From positions 1-22,001 of the forward strand of contig JAAYLQ010000154.1 of NCBI GenBank assembly GCA_012521805.1: a DNA stretch of 22,001 nt. The letters are read 5' to 3'. Shown in pieces: positions 6,127-12,903 of the stretch. The position numbers and the translations under genes are program-made. The stretch's first letter is position 1, and every line of letters starts with the position of its first letter. The notes below the pieces were generated by a model. That model was given only the letters and a program-made list of their open reading frames with translations. It made no database searches and was not told the DNA's origin. Source of the stretch: Bacillota bacterium. GTDB taxonomy: Bacteria; Bacillota; Limnochordia; Darwinibacteriales; DTU012.

Positions 6127-8298
6127 ATGAAGGTGGTATACTTGCACAGATTTAGAATTTTTATATTGGTATCCATGCTTGCTGTGCTAGTCAGCTTTGG
6201 AACAGCAGCAGCCGATTCTCAGCTGCCGATTACGATCGAAGGTGCGGATCTAGCACGCTGGGATTATAAACAGCAGCTGCTGTATGCATCCGGCAGCGTG
6301 ATTCTTGCAGTTGATGATCTGTTGTTGAAAGGTGATTCGCTGCTGTGGGATATGGAAAAGCAGGAATTATACCTGGAGGGCAGTGTCAGGCTGGAACAGG
6401 GCGATGCTTATCTTGAAGGTGAAAGCTTAATTTATAACGTGGATCAGGCTCAGGGTAAGTTTGTAAAGCCCCGGACTGAACTGGTTTCGGAAAAAATTGA
6501 AGGCCCGATTTTTGTTTTTAGTGACCATGTTGAAATAGACTCTGACAGCTATCTGATGGATAAAGGTGTCCTGACTACTTGTGATTTAAGCGAACCCCAT
6601 TATCATCTGGCTGTCAATAAACTTGAGATCTATCCCGGTAACAAGATGGTCATTCGCGGAGTACGCTTTTATGAAGGGAAGCTGCCGCTGTTTTATTGGC
6701 CTTATCTGGTTCTTCCTCTCGATGGACGCTATGATGATTTCGATTTTACTCTGCCGGAAATCGGCTATAATGCCAGGGATGGATATTATATCAAGAACCG
6801 TTATAACTACTATTTCAGTTCAAATGCTCATGGAGCTCTGCTTTATGATTACTATACCCGCCAAGGTTTAGGTTTAGGTGTAAATCATAATTACCGCCAT
6901 GAGCTGCTCGGGGAAGGTGAAATGGCATTCTATACTCTGCCTTTTGCCACCAGCAAATACTTGGCAGCTCAGCTTCAGCATAAATTTACTGCAGATAATT
7001 TCAGCTTTGTTACCAAGAACTCTTATGCGAGGCAGTATCAGGGTGCGGCTTTGAAGCAGGACAGCTCTAGTTCAACCAGCTTATCGTATCAAACTGACAA
7101 GATGCGCTTGAATGGCAGTTTCAACTATCGGTTAAACCAAAAGGAAGCTGACAAGACTAGTGCATGGACTGCGTCGGGAGCTTGGCGGCAGCTGCTGAGC
7201 ACTAATTGGGATTTCAATGCCAGCTCAAAAATTATGGCTGCCGATGATACTAAAGTTTACGATTATCTGCTTGAAACAAACTACCGCCTCAACAACCATT
7301 CATTAAACTTAGCAGTGCAGCAGAAGTACAATCCGGATCTGCTGGACGAGAACAAGGTTCCTGCATGGAGCAGTGTTAACCGTCTGCCAGAATTGTCTTG
7401 GCGGTGGCAAAACCCAACAGTAGCTGGTGTTAGTATTCCCGGTAGGATTCAGCTTTCCCTTGGTAAGTTTAGTGAATATCCTTCGGGGGTGACCAGCTGG
7501 AGGCTTGCGCCTTATGCCGAATTGTTGACTCAGAGCTGGCGATCAGATCATGGTACTACTCTGACCTTGAGCGGGAATGTGTCCGGGTATTTTTACGATA
7601 CTGGCCAAAACCAGCAGGCTTTATACGGACGCTTAGGATTGATTCAACAGCTGAGCGAAAATACGCGGATAACTGCAAATTATTATAAGCGTTTTGTATG
7701 GGGAGAGACTCCATTTAAATTTGATCAGCTGAAACAAGAAGACCAGTTGAGCGGAACTTTCAGGTATTCAAAACAGCCGTTCACATTAGTTCTCAGCAGC
7801 GGATATAATTTTCTTACCCAGCGGTTTAACAACTTACTGACTCAGATCAGTTACAGCAGTGCTGCTGAACCAGTGACTGTCAATTTTGTGGCAAATTATG
7901 ATCTAAACAATCATCGATTCGGAGATCTGAGCGGCAGTATTAGTTATCGACCGCAAGCTGATTGGGTATTTAATCTCGGTGCAGTATATAATGTCAGTAA
8001 TCAGGCGCTGAAATGGGTGAATGGAAAAATTGTCTTCGACCTGTCTGAGACAGTAAGACTCAGCTATGATTTAATTTATGAGCCTGAGAAAACTCAGAAG
8101 CTGCAGACTGGCAAGTTGGTACTAACTTTTGATCTGCACTGCCGTGAGTTAAAGTTCAGCTACGATCAGGTTCGGGAAGAGTTTAAAGTTCAGTATTCAA
8201 TCAATGCTTTCCCGAAACTGCCAATTGAGATTAGTTCGAAGGAAGGAATCAGTTTCTTTGAACTCGAAGATCTTAAAGACTTATTTGAGAGTGATTAA
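6127..8298 (+). CDS. lptD: LptD (OstA/Imp), outer-membrane LPS translocon barrel
   Basis: LptD receives lipid from the LptA bridge and inserts it into the outer leaflet, normally with LptE as plug. From ATG 6127 the protein has 723 residues. A signal peptide ends at GTAAA; an OstA/LptA-like jellyroll covers about 35-125. A conserved LptD entry follows with TTC (Cys152), then LPLFYWPYLVLPLDGR and LPEIGYN, and then a long barrel. The mature protein has exactly two cysteines, Cys152 and Cys672, placed like E. coli Cys173 and the Cys724/725 pair. It ends with a polar 30-residue tail (FELEDLKDLFESD), not an aromatic. Start is uncertain: TTG at 6142 has a better ribosome site (AAGGTGG, 6130-6136) than ATG 6127. 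No lptE gene is visible, but LptE is small and poorly conserved. Confidence 0.93.
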   Translation: MKVVYLHRFRIFILVSMLAVLVSFGTAAADSQLPITIEGADLARWDYKQQLLYASGSVILAVDDLLLKGDSLLWDMEKQELYLEGSVRLEQGDAYLEGESLIYNVDQAQGKFVKPRTELVSEKIEGPIFVFSDHVEIDSDSYLMDKGVLTTCDLSEPHYHLAVNKLEIYPGNKMVIRGVRFYEGKLPLFYWPYLVLPLDGRYDDFDFTLPEIGYNARDGYYIKNRYNYYFSSNAHGALLYDYYTRQGLGLGVNHNYRHELLGEGEMAFYTLPFATSKYLAAQLQHKFTADNFSFVTKNSYARQYQGAALKQDSSSSTSLSYQTDKMRLNGSFNYRLNQKEADKTSAWTASGAWRQLLSTNWDFNASSKIMAADDTKVYDYLLETNYRLNNHSLNLAVQQKYNPDLLDENKVPAWSSVNRLPELSWRWQNPTVAGVSIPGRIQLSLGKFSEYPSGVTSWRLAPYAELLTQSWRSDHGTTLTLSGNVSGYFYDTGQNQQALYGRLGLIQQLSENTRITANYYKRFVWGETPFKFDQLKQEDQLSGTFRYSKQPFTLVLSSGYNFLTQRFNNLLTQISYSSAAEPVTVNFVANYDLNNHRFGDLSGSISYRPQADWVFNLGAVYNVSNQALKWVNGKIVFDLSETVRLSYDLIYEPEKTQKLQTGKLVLTFDLHCRELKFSYDQVREEFKVQYSINAFPKLPIEISSKEGISFFELEDLKDLFESD

Positions 8299-8324
8299 CC
8301 TGTCGGTAGAGGCGAGGTGAAGTT

Positions 8325-8795
8325 ATGGTCGCTGTGCAGCGGCATAAAGCTGCCATTACTGCAATTATCATATTTACTACCATTGTCGGGGTGATGCTTC
8401 TGATTCGACCGGAAAGTGACGGTCATGAGGTTGAAACAGCTGATCCAGGTGTCACATTGGAGAATGTTACGTTAGTAGGTAACAACAAAGGGGTCCGCCA
8501 ATGGGAAGTGACCGCAGAATCTCTGCGACAGGATAATGAATTGATTCATTTAAATCGCCTAGACCAAATGGTTGTTTATGAAGCGGAACAGCCTAAGTAT
8601 TATCTTTCGGCTGAACAGGGAGTTTGGTCGCCAAAACAAAACGAACTGCACTTGAGCAATAATGTGGTGGTTGAAGATCAAGCTGGTTTCTACCTTGCTA
8701 CCGACCAGCTGGTCTGGCATGGCACCAGCGAATCGTTTGAGTTTATGGGGAATACATCCGTGACCATACATCAAGGAGGAAAATCTGATGAATAA
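8325..8795 (+). CDS. lptC: LptC, inner-membrane-anchored LPS bridge subunit
   Basis: LptC links the LptBFG complex to periplasmic LptA. This 156-residue protein has one N-terminal transmembrane helix (about 9-27) and then repeated short beta strands of the OstA/LptC jellyroll. Typical LptC phrases are VTLENVTLVGNNKGVRQWEV, where residues resembling 'G...W.v.A' mark the first strands, and the ordered 'ae.g.w....n.l.L..nV' pattern ending LHLSNNVVVED. Length is close to the usual LptC size. ATG 8325 has GAGGTGA (8314-8320) upstream. It overlaps lptA by 8 bases, a sign of translational coupling. Confidence 0.9.
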   Translation: MVAVQRHKAAITAIIIFTTIVGVMLLIRPESDGHEVETADPGVTLENVTLVGNNKGVRQWEVTAESLRQDNELIHLNRLDQMVVYEAEQPKYYLSAEQGVWSPKQNELHLSNNVVVEDQAGFYLATDQLVWHGTSESFEFMGNTSVTIHQGGKSDE

Positions 8796-9363
8796 AGCTG
8801 CTGTTGTTATCATTTTGATTACAATGCTGGCACTGTTCAGTGCTGGTGCTGCTGCGCAGACAAATTCTACCAATATCGATGTAGATATCATTGGAGTGCC
8901 AGAAGGTGTAAAAGCTGGTGGGTTTAATCTCAAGACAGAGACTTTTACCGCGGATGTTTCTCAAATTGAGGGAGCTTATGTGCGCATTACCTACAATGAT
9001 ATCGTTGTGTTCGGTCAGTTCGTAGAATTTCGCCGTAATGACAATTATTTACTAGTAACTGGTAATGTGCGGGTAGAGCAGGCAGACATGCTCTTAACAG
9101 GGGATCAAGTGGAATACTTCACGGAGCTGGAGAAGATGATCGGCTCTGGCAATCTTAAAGTTACTACTGACGATGCTGTTGTGTGGGCAGACCAGATGAT
9201 TTATTTGCGGACTGAGGATAAAGTTGATTTTCTGCATAATGTTACTGTGGAAGTCAGCGATGCCAAGCTTTATGGGGAACACTTTGTCATGCTGAGAGCA
9301 GAGGAAATGATGGAGTTTATCGGTCCATTTAAAGGCGAATTTAGGCGAAATGAGGCAGAATAG
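8788..9363 (+). CDS. lptA: LptA, periplasmic LPS transport bridge protein
   Basis: A 191-residue OstA-family protein. The signal peptide (about 1-23) ends AGAAA-QT. The repeated beta-jellyroll strands include 'VTGNVRVEQADMLLTGDQVEY', which has the GNVx-[IV]-x-Q...L.G..v.Y pattern of LptA, and then GSGNLKVTTDDAVVWADQMIYL. LptA oligomers form the periplasmic groove that carries lipid from LptC to LptD. The ATG at 8788 lies inside the end of lptC with AAGGAGG at 8773-8779. The gene order lptFG-lptD-lptC-lptA in one run, with lptB 5 kb downstream, gives a full bridge apart from LptE. It is the last gene before the hairpin at 9399. Confidence 0.9.
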   Translation: MNKAAVVIILITMLALFSAGAAAQTNSTNIDVDIIGVPEGVKAGGFNLKTETFTADVSQIEGAYVRITYNDIVVFGQFVEFRRNDNYLLVTGNVRVEQADMLLTGDQVEYFTELEKMIGSGNLKVTTDDAVVWADQMIYLRTEDKVDFLHNVTVEVSDAKLYGEHFVMLRAEEMMEFIGPFKGEFRRNEAE

Positions 9364-9376
9364 ACATTAGCTCCCA

Positions 9377-9393
9377 GTAATAGCTACTATTAC
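9377..9393 (+). repeat. Short perfect inverted repeat (possible operator)
   Basis: GTAATAG (9377-9383), spacer CTA, CTATTAC (9387-9393): a perfect 7-bp dyad 14 bases after the lptA stop and 28 bases upstream of the TATAAT at 9421. It is AT-rich and has no T run, so a regulator-binding site near position -50 is more likely than a terminator. The regulator is unknown. Confidence 0.4.
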
Positions 9394-9398
9394 CGCTT

Positions 9399-9454
9399 AA
9401 AACCCTCCTGCGTGGTGTGCTATAATTAAAACACCAGGTGAGGAGGGGTTTTTT
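9399..9454 (+). terminator. Two-part hairpin with T run that overlaps the next gene's promoter and ribosome site
   Basis: Outer stem CCCTCCT (9403-9409) pairs with AGGAGGG (9441-9447); flanking AAAA/TTTT can extend it around a bulged G. Inner stem TGGTGT (9413-9418) pairs with ACACCA (9431-9436) around a 12-base loop holding most of the -10 box. TTTTTT (9449-9454) follows and the next ATG starts at 9455. For transcripts reading through from lptA this should act as an intrinsic terminator or hide the Shine-Dalgarno AGGAGGGG. Transcripts begun at the internal promoter lack the 5' arms and leave the site free. Confidence 0.65.
9418..9426 (+). promoter_or_regulatory. Extended -10 promoter for the permease/ATPase pair
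   Basis: TGCTATAAT fits TGnTATAAT exactly. A possible -35, TTAAAA at 9397-9402, lies 18 bp upstream. A start near 9433 would give a leader of only about 20 bases before the ATG at 9455, with AGGAGGGG at 9441-9448 as ribosome site. Confidence 0.65.
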
Positions 9455-11602
9455 ATGTTCAAGTTTTTTAGGGACGGATTTTATCGTGATTATATAATAC
9501 TAATTTTGGTTACGATCATTGTCGGAGCCGCAGTCTCCTCAGGAGTAGCCTGGGCAGTGGATTCGTATTTTGGCGATACAATCCAGGATGTAATTGGCGA
9601 TAATGGAGAATATGATTTGATCCTCCATGTTCGCGAAGCTTCAAAAGAAGCTGCACTCCGTGAATTAGAACGAATTGCAGACCAGCAGTTTAAAGGTGCA
9701 GTTATCAATCAGACGATTTCAGTTGCAGGTCAAGCGAATTTTCTGTTTGGTTTTCCTCAAGAAGCAAAGACTGAGGACACCTTCTCCCGCCTGCCGTCGA
9801 TCTTTAACGGCGTGCCTGGTTTGAGCAGTTACACTGTAATTGTTGAGCCAAGTGTACTGGTGCGCGGCGTGCATCCTAGTGTTTCCCAAACACTGCAGCA
9901 GCGCTTCAGTCAGCTTGATGGTGTCGATTTTGCGTTTAAAGATGGAAAGAATATGCTTGTTGTTTTAGAGTCTGCAGAGCATTCCAAAGCAGTAATGAAT
10001 GAAATAAGAGAGATTCTTAAGGAATATCAAGTTTTAGAAGTGCGTTTTCCCATTGGCTTTGAAGTAGATGTGCAGAAAACTGCCCATGCGGTTATGGAGG
10101 TACTGAAAGAGCAAGCCAAGTCAGCAAAACTGTCCAATGTATCTTCAGCGGAGTATGGAGAAGAATTGGATGCTTTGATGAAGACCTTGGTAGAAATGCG
10201 CCATTTTCTATTGAGCTATGCATCAAAGGTAAAGATTACCCTTAATCATAATTCCAATTTGGTGGTAGGAGAACAGATCATTGTTCAAGGTATGAGTGAG
10301 CAGGCACCGATTAAAGGTGAGTCAATTGCTCCAGATCATGTAGTGATCGAAGTTCTCGATGTCCAGGGAAACCAAGCCCAAGGCATGATTGTTTCTGGTT
10401 CCATTGCTGAAGCTGGAGAAGTGTTAGTTCAAGCAGGCTATAAATATCACAGCGATGACCTAGTGGGTGAGCCGGTTGGTGAAGTTCAGTTGGAAAACGA
10501 GCGCTATCGTTTAAACTATGCTATTAGCGAAAGTCTGCGTCTGCTGGAAGAGCTTGATGAGCTGTCAGTTGAAGCGGCAGTAGCAGTTGAGCGTGCAGAC
10601 GCTGTGTTGACTACTTTTCAAGAAGCGTTAATGCAGCTAGAAGTACTGCAGGTACAGATGCGGCAGTTGAATGAAGGTTTAGCAGAGAATGGAGCTCAGT
10701 CCACCAGTGAGCAGCTGATTATCTCGCTATTTTTAAACGGATTGCTGAAAAATATTGCGAAAAGCGGTTCAGAGGGAGCAGCTGAATATGGTTTGGACAG
10801 CTTAGAAAATCTAGACGTAGCTTCGATGCGCTCCAGCTTAGGCAGTATTTCAGAACAGATCAGCAACGTTCAGGAAATTGATGTTCAAGCAATCATCAAC
10901 CAAATTGTTGATATTCGTGACAGTCTTCCAGAGCTTGATGATGAAGAGATCGGTAAGTCAGTGCGATTGGTCGACAATTATATCGGTGGGCAGGTAATTC
11001 CAGGGGAAAGAATTCAGATATTAGTAGAAAACGCTACCATTGATGAGGAAAAAGTTGAGCCGCTGATTCGGGAGCAGTTAGATAACCAGTACCTCAACAC
11101 CTATACTATTTCTGTCGGTACAGTTAATCCTGATACACGCACAGAAGTGTTCCGCATCCTCAAAGAAGTGCGTGCTACAATAGCTGGTATTCTATCGATC
11201 GTTTTTGTCGGTGTGTTCCTCATGCTGGATCATGCTTCAATCTTTAGTACCCTGAAATGGATTAGAGCTAACAAGAAGGCTTCCAAAAACCGATTAGTTC
11301 GTTACTTTAATCCAGTCATGATTTTGGGAGTGATCGTGGGAACCGCGCTGCTGACCGCGACTTACACTTTAAGCAGGGCAGCAATTCCTTATGTTTCCAT
11401 GAGTACAGTCTTGATTATTGGGGCTGTCTTAGGCGGCCTAATCGGGATGTTTTCTGAGAAGTTCAGTCCAGTTCATGCAGATGAAATTATGGCCGGCCTT
11501 TCCTTAGGCTTAAGCAACGTGCAGATTATGCATGAGATTGTAATTCCAGCAAGCAGGCCAGGATTGTTGAACTTACTGAACCGTACAAAGCAAAGGTTTT
11601 AA
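9455..11602 (+). CDS. Large membrane protein with C-terminal EAA-type motif, probable ABC transporter permease of unknown type
   Basis: I do not recognise a named family. The 715 residues contain one N-terminal helix (about 13-34) and then a roughly 540-residue extracytoplasmic region. That region includes helical coiled-coil stretches around 200-260 and 355-440. Three helices follow near the C-terminus (about 574-591, 621-639 and 650-666). The loop 592-620 is rich in Lys and Arg, fitting a cytoplasmic side. Residues 679-705 align without gaps to the EAA coupling loop of importer permeases: Gly685, Ile695, Ile697-Pro698 and Pro702-Gly703-Leu-Leu fall at consensus spacing. Unusually, no helix follows the motif. 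The four-helix plan with a big domain after helix 1 resembles MacB/LolC/FtsX. An ABC ATPase gene starts 12 bases later, so the two likely form one transporter. Cargo is unknown; position between lptA and fabZ/lptB suggests an envelope lipid or protein. Confidence 0.8.
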   Translation: MFKFFRDGFYRDYIILILVTIIVGAAVSSGVAWAVDSYFGDTIQDVIGDNGEYDLILHVREASKEAALRELERIADQQFKGAVINQTISVAGQANFLFGFPQEAKTEDTFSRLPSIFNGVPGLSSYTVIVEPSVLVRGVHPSVSQTLQQRFSQLDGVDFAFKDGKNMLVVLESAEHSKAVMNEIREILKEYQVLEVRFPIGFEVDVQKTAHAVMEVLKEQAKSAKLSNVSSAEYGEELDALMKTLVEMRHFLLSYASKVKITLNHNSNLVVGEQIIVQGMSEQAPIKGESIAPDHVVIEVLDVQGNQAQGMIVSGSIAEAGEVLVQAGYKYHSDDLVGEPVGEVQLENERYRLNYAISESLRLLEELDELSVEAAVAVERADAVLTTFQEALMQLEVLQVQMRQLNEGLAENGAQSTSEQLIISLFLNGLLKNIAKSGSEGAAEYGLDSLENLDVASMRSSLGSISEQISNVQEIDVQAIINQIVDIRDSLPELDDEEIGKSVRLVDNYIGGQVIPGERIQILVENATIDEEKVEPLIREQLDNQYLNTYTISVGTVNPDTRTEVFRILKEVRATIAGILSIVFVGVFLMLDHASIFSTLKWIRANKKASKNRLVRYFNPVMILGVIVGTALLTATYTLSRAAIPYVSMSTVLIIGAVLGGLIGMFSEKFSPVHADEIMAGLSLGLSNVQIMHEIVIPASRPGLLNLLNRTKQRF

Positions 11603-11614
11603 GGAGGGATCCAG

Positions 11615-12343
11615 ATGCTGAAAATTAAAGGTTTGAAAAAGCAGTACGGCAAACAGATTGCTATTGATGGTGTAGATTTGGAAGTGAAACGCGGTGAAAC
11701 GATAGTGATTATGGGTCCCAGCGGCTGCGGTAAATCGACAACAATCCGCTGTATCAATCGCTTAACTGAACCAGATGCGGGTGAAATTTTACTTGATGGC
11801 CAATCGGTTTTAAGTCTTAAAGATGAGGAACTGCGCAGATTTCGGAGAACAATTGGATTTGTGTTTCAGCAGTTTAATCTTATTGCTAGATTGACTGTGT
11901 TAGATAATGTCATGTTTCATCTCGTTTTGGCAGGTATCCCGCGGGCGGAGGCAGAAGCTAGAGCTAAGCAGGCATTGGCGAAGGTTGGTTTGACTGGTTC
12001 TGAGAAAAAGTATCCTTCTGCTCTCAGCGGTGGTGAACAGCAGAGGGTGGGTATTGCCCGAGCCCTTGTTTCCAATCCGCAGCTGATGCTTTGGGATGAG
12101 CCTACTGCCTCGCTGGATCCAATTCTAGTTGGTGAAGTGTTAGAAGTGATGGAGGAATTGGTGCAGACAACCAAGACAACATCGATTATTGTAACGCATG
12201 AAGTTGGTTTTGCGCTGAAAGCTGCGGATCGAATTGTCCTGATGGATCGGGGCAGAATCGTAGAATCTGGAGCGCCCCAGGTTATTTTTAACGATCCTCA
12301 GTCTGAAATCGGCAAGAAATACCAGCGGCTGATTGCCTGCTGA
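11615..12343 (+). CDS. ABC transporter ATP-binding protein, GlnQ/HisP class
   Basis: A 242-residue nucleotide-binding domain with all motifs intact: Walker A GPSGCGKST (34-42), Q-loop Gln85, signature LSGGEQQ (137-143), Walker B LMLWDE with Glu162, D-loop SLD and H-loop His195. The C-terminal stretch VTHEVGFALKAADRIVLMDRGRIVE and GAPQVIFNDPQ are characteristic of the polar amino-acid importer ATPases (GlnQ, HisP). No solute-binding protein or standard permease is nearby, so an amino-acid import role is doubtful. The ribosome site AAGGAGGG overlaps the stop codon of the upstream permease-like gene, indicating tight co-expression and a shared complex. Two hairpins follow the stop. Confidence 0.92.
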   Translation: MLKIKGLKKQYGKQIAIDGVDLEVKRGETIVIMGPSGCGKSTTIRCINRLTEPDAGEILLDGQSVLSLKDEELRRFRRTIGFVFQQFNLIARLTVLDNVMFHLVLAGIPRAEAEARAKQALAKVGLTGSEKKYPSALSGGEQQRVGIARALVSNPQLMLWDEPTASLDPILVGEVLEVMEELVQTTKTTSIIVTHEVGFALKAADRIVLMDRGRIVESGAPQVIFNDPQSEIGKKYQRLIAC

Positions 12344-12344
12344 G

Positions 12345-12410
12345 TTTTGGCAGGAGAAAAGCTTTTAGTGCCGAAATAGTAAAACAAGCCGAGGAAATCT
12401 CGGCTTATTT
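12345..12410 (+). terminator. Tandem hairpins after the ATPase gene, probable terminator
   Basis: First hairpin: TTTTGGCA (12345-12352) with TGCCGAAA (12369-12376), one G-T wobble, containing the palindrome AAAAGCTTTT (12357-12366). Second: AAGCCGAG (12386-12393) with CTCGGCTT (12399-12406), loop GAAAT, followed by ATTT. The T tract is weak, so termination may be partial and some read-through into fabZ is likely. No convincing promoter is seen before fabZ. Confidence 0.6.
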
Positions 12411-12444
12411 GCTAAATATTGTTTAATGAGAAGGTGGATCCTCG

Positions 12445-12903
12445 GTGAATATTGATCAAATATTGAAGCAGCTGCCGCATCGTTATCCCTTTTTGATGGT
12501 GGATAAGGTGCTGGAGTTAGAAAGGGGAAAGAGGATAGTGGCGGTTAAAAATATAACTATTAACGAGCCCTTTTTTCAAGGTCACTATCCCCATTTTCCA
12601 GTGATGCCTGGCGTAATGATTATTGAGGCTATGGCCCAGGCAGGGGGATTAGCTGTAGCAGCGGATGCTGATGATGGGAATGATGCTGCGGTTCCGCTGC
12701 TGGCTGCTGTCAATAAGGCGAAATTCAGAAAAATGGTTAGACCCGGAGATCAATTGATAATCGAGGTTGATATTTTAAGGGCCAGCAGCCGCCTTGTCAA
12801 AGCAGCTGCTCAAGCTCGGGTCGACGATGAACTGGCAGCAGAAAGCGAATTGACCTTTGTGCTTACAAAGAGAGGAGCCAATGATAGCAATGGCGCAGAA
12901 TAG
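12445..12903 (+). CDS. fabZ: (3R)-hydroxyacyl-ACP dehydratase FabZ
   Basis: FabZ dehydrates 3-hydroxyacyl-ACP in fatty-acid elongation in the cytoplasm and competes with lipid A synthesis for hydroxyacyl-ACP. The 152 residues carry the opening QILKQLPHRYPFLMVDKV, the catalytic-His motif GHYPHFPVMPGV and the catalytic-Glu motif IEAMAQAGG, as in hot-dog-fold FabZ. Length is normal. GTG at 12445 has AAGGTGG (12431-12437) at 7 bases. It overlaps the next gene by 23 bases. In Gram-negatives fabZ lies in lpxD-fabZ-lpxA-lpxB; here it is followed directly by an lpxB-like gene, with lpxA missing from the slot. Confidence 0.95.
   Translation: MNIDQILKQLPHRYPFLMVDKVLELERGKRIVAVKNITINEPFFQGHYPHFPVMPGVMIIEAMAQAGGLAVAADADDGNDAAVPLLAAVNKAKFRKMVRPGDQLIIEVDILRASSRLVKAAAQARVDDELAAESELTFVLTKRGANDSNGAE

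Noticed and set aside
8559..8933. 124-codon minus-strand open frame over lptC/lptA
   Set aside because: It is antisense to two confident genes and crosses their overlap; no motif or convincing ribosome site.
9455..11602. MlaE- or classical amino-acid-permease identity for the large membrane protein
   Set aside because: It has a roughly 540-residue extracytoplasmic region and only four helices, unlike either family, and no MlaD or solute-binding gene is nearby.
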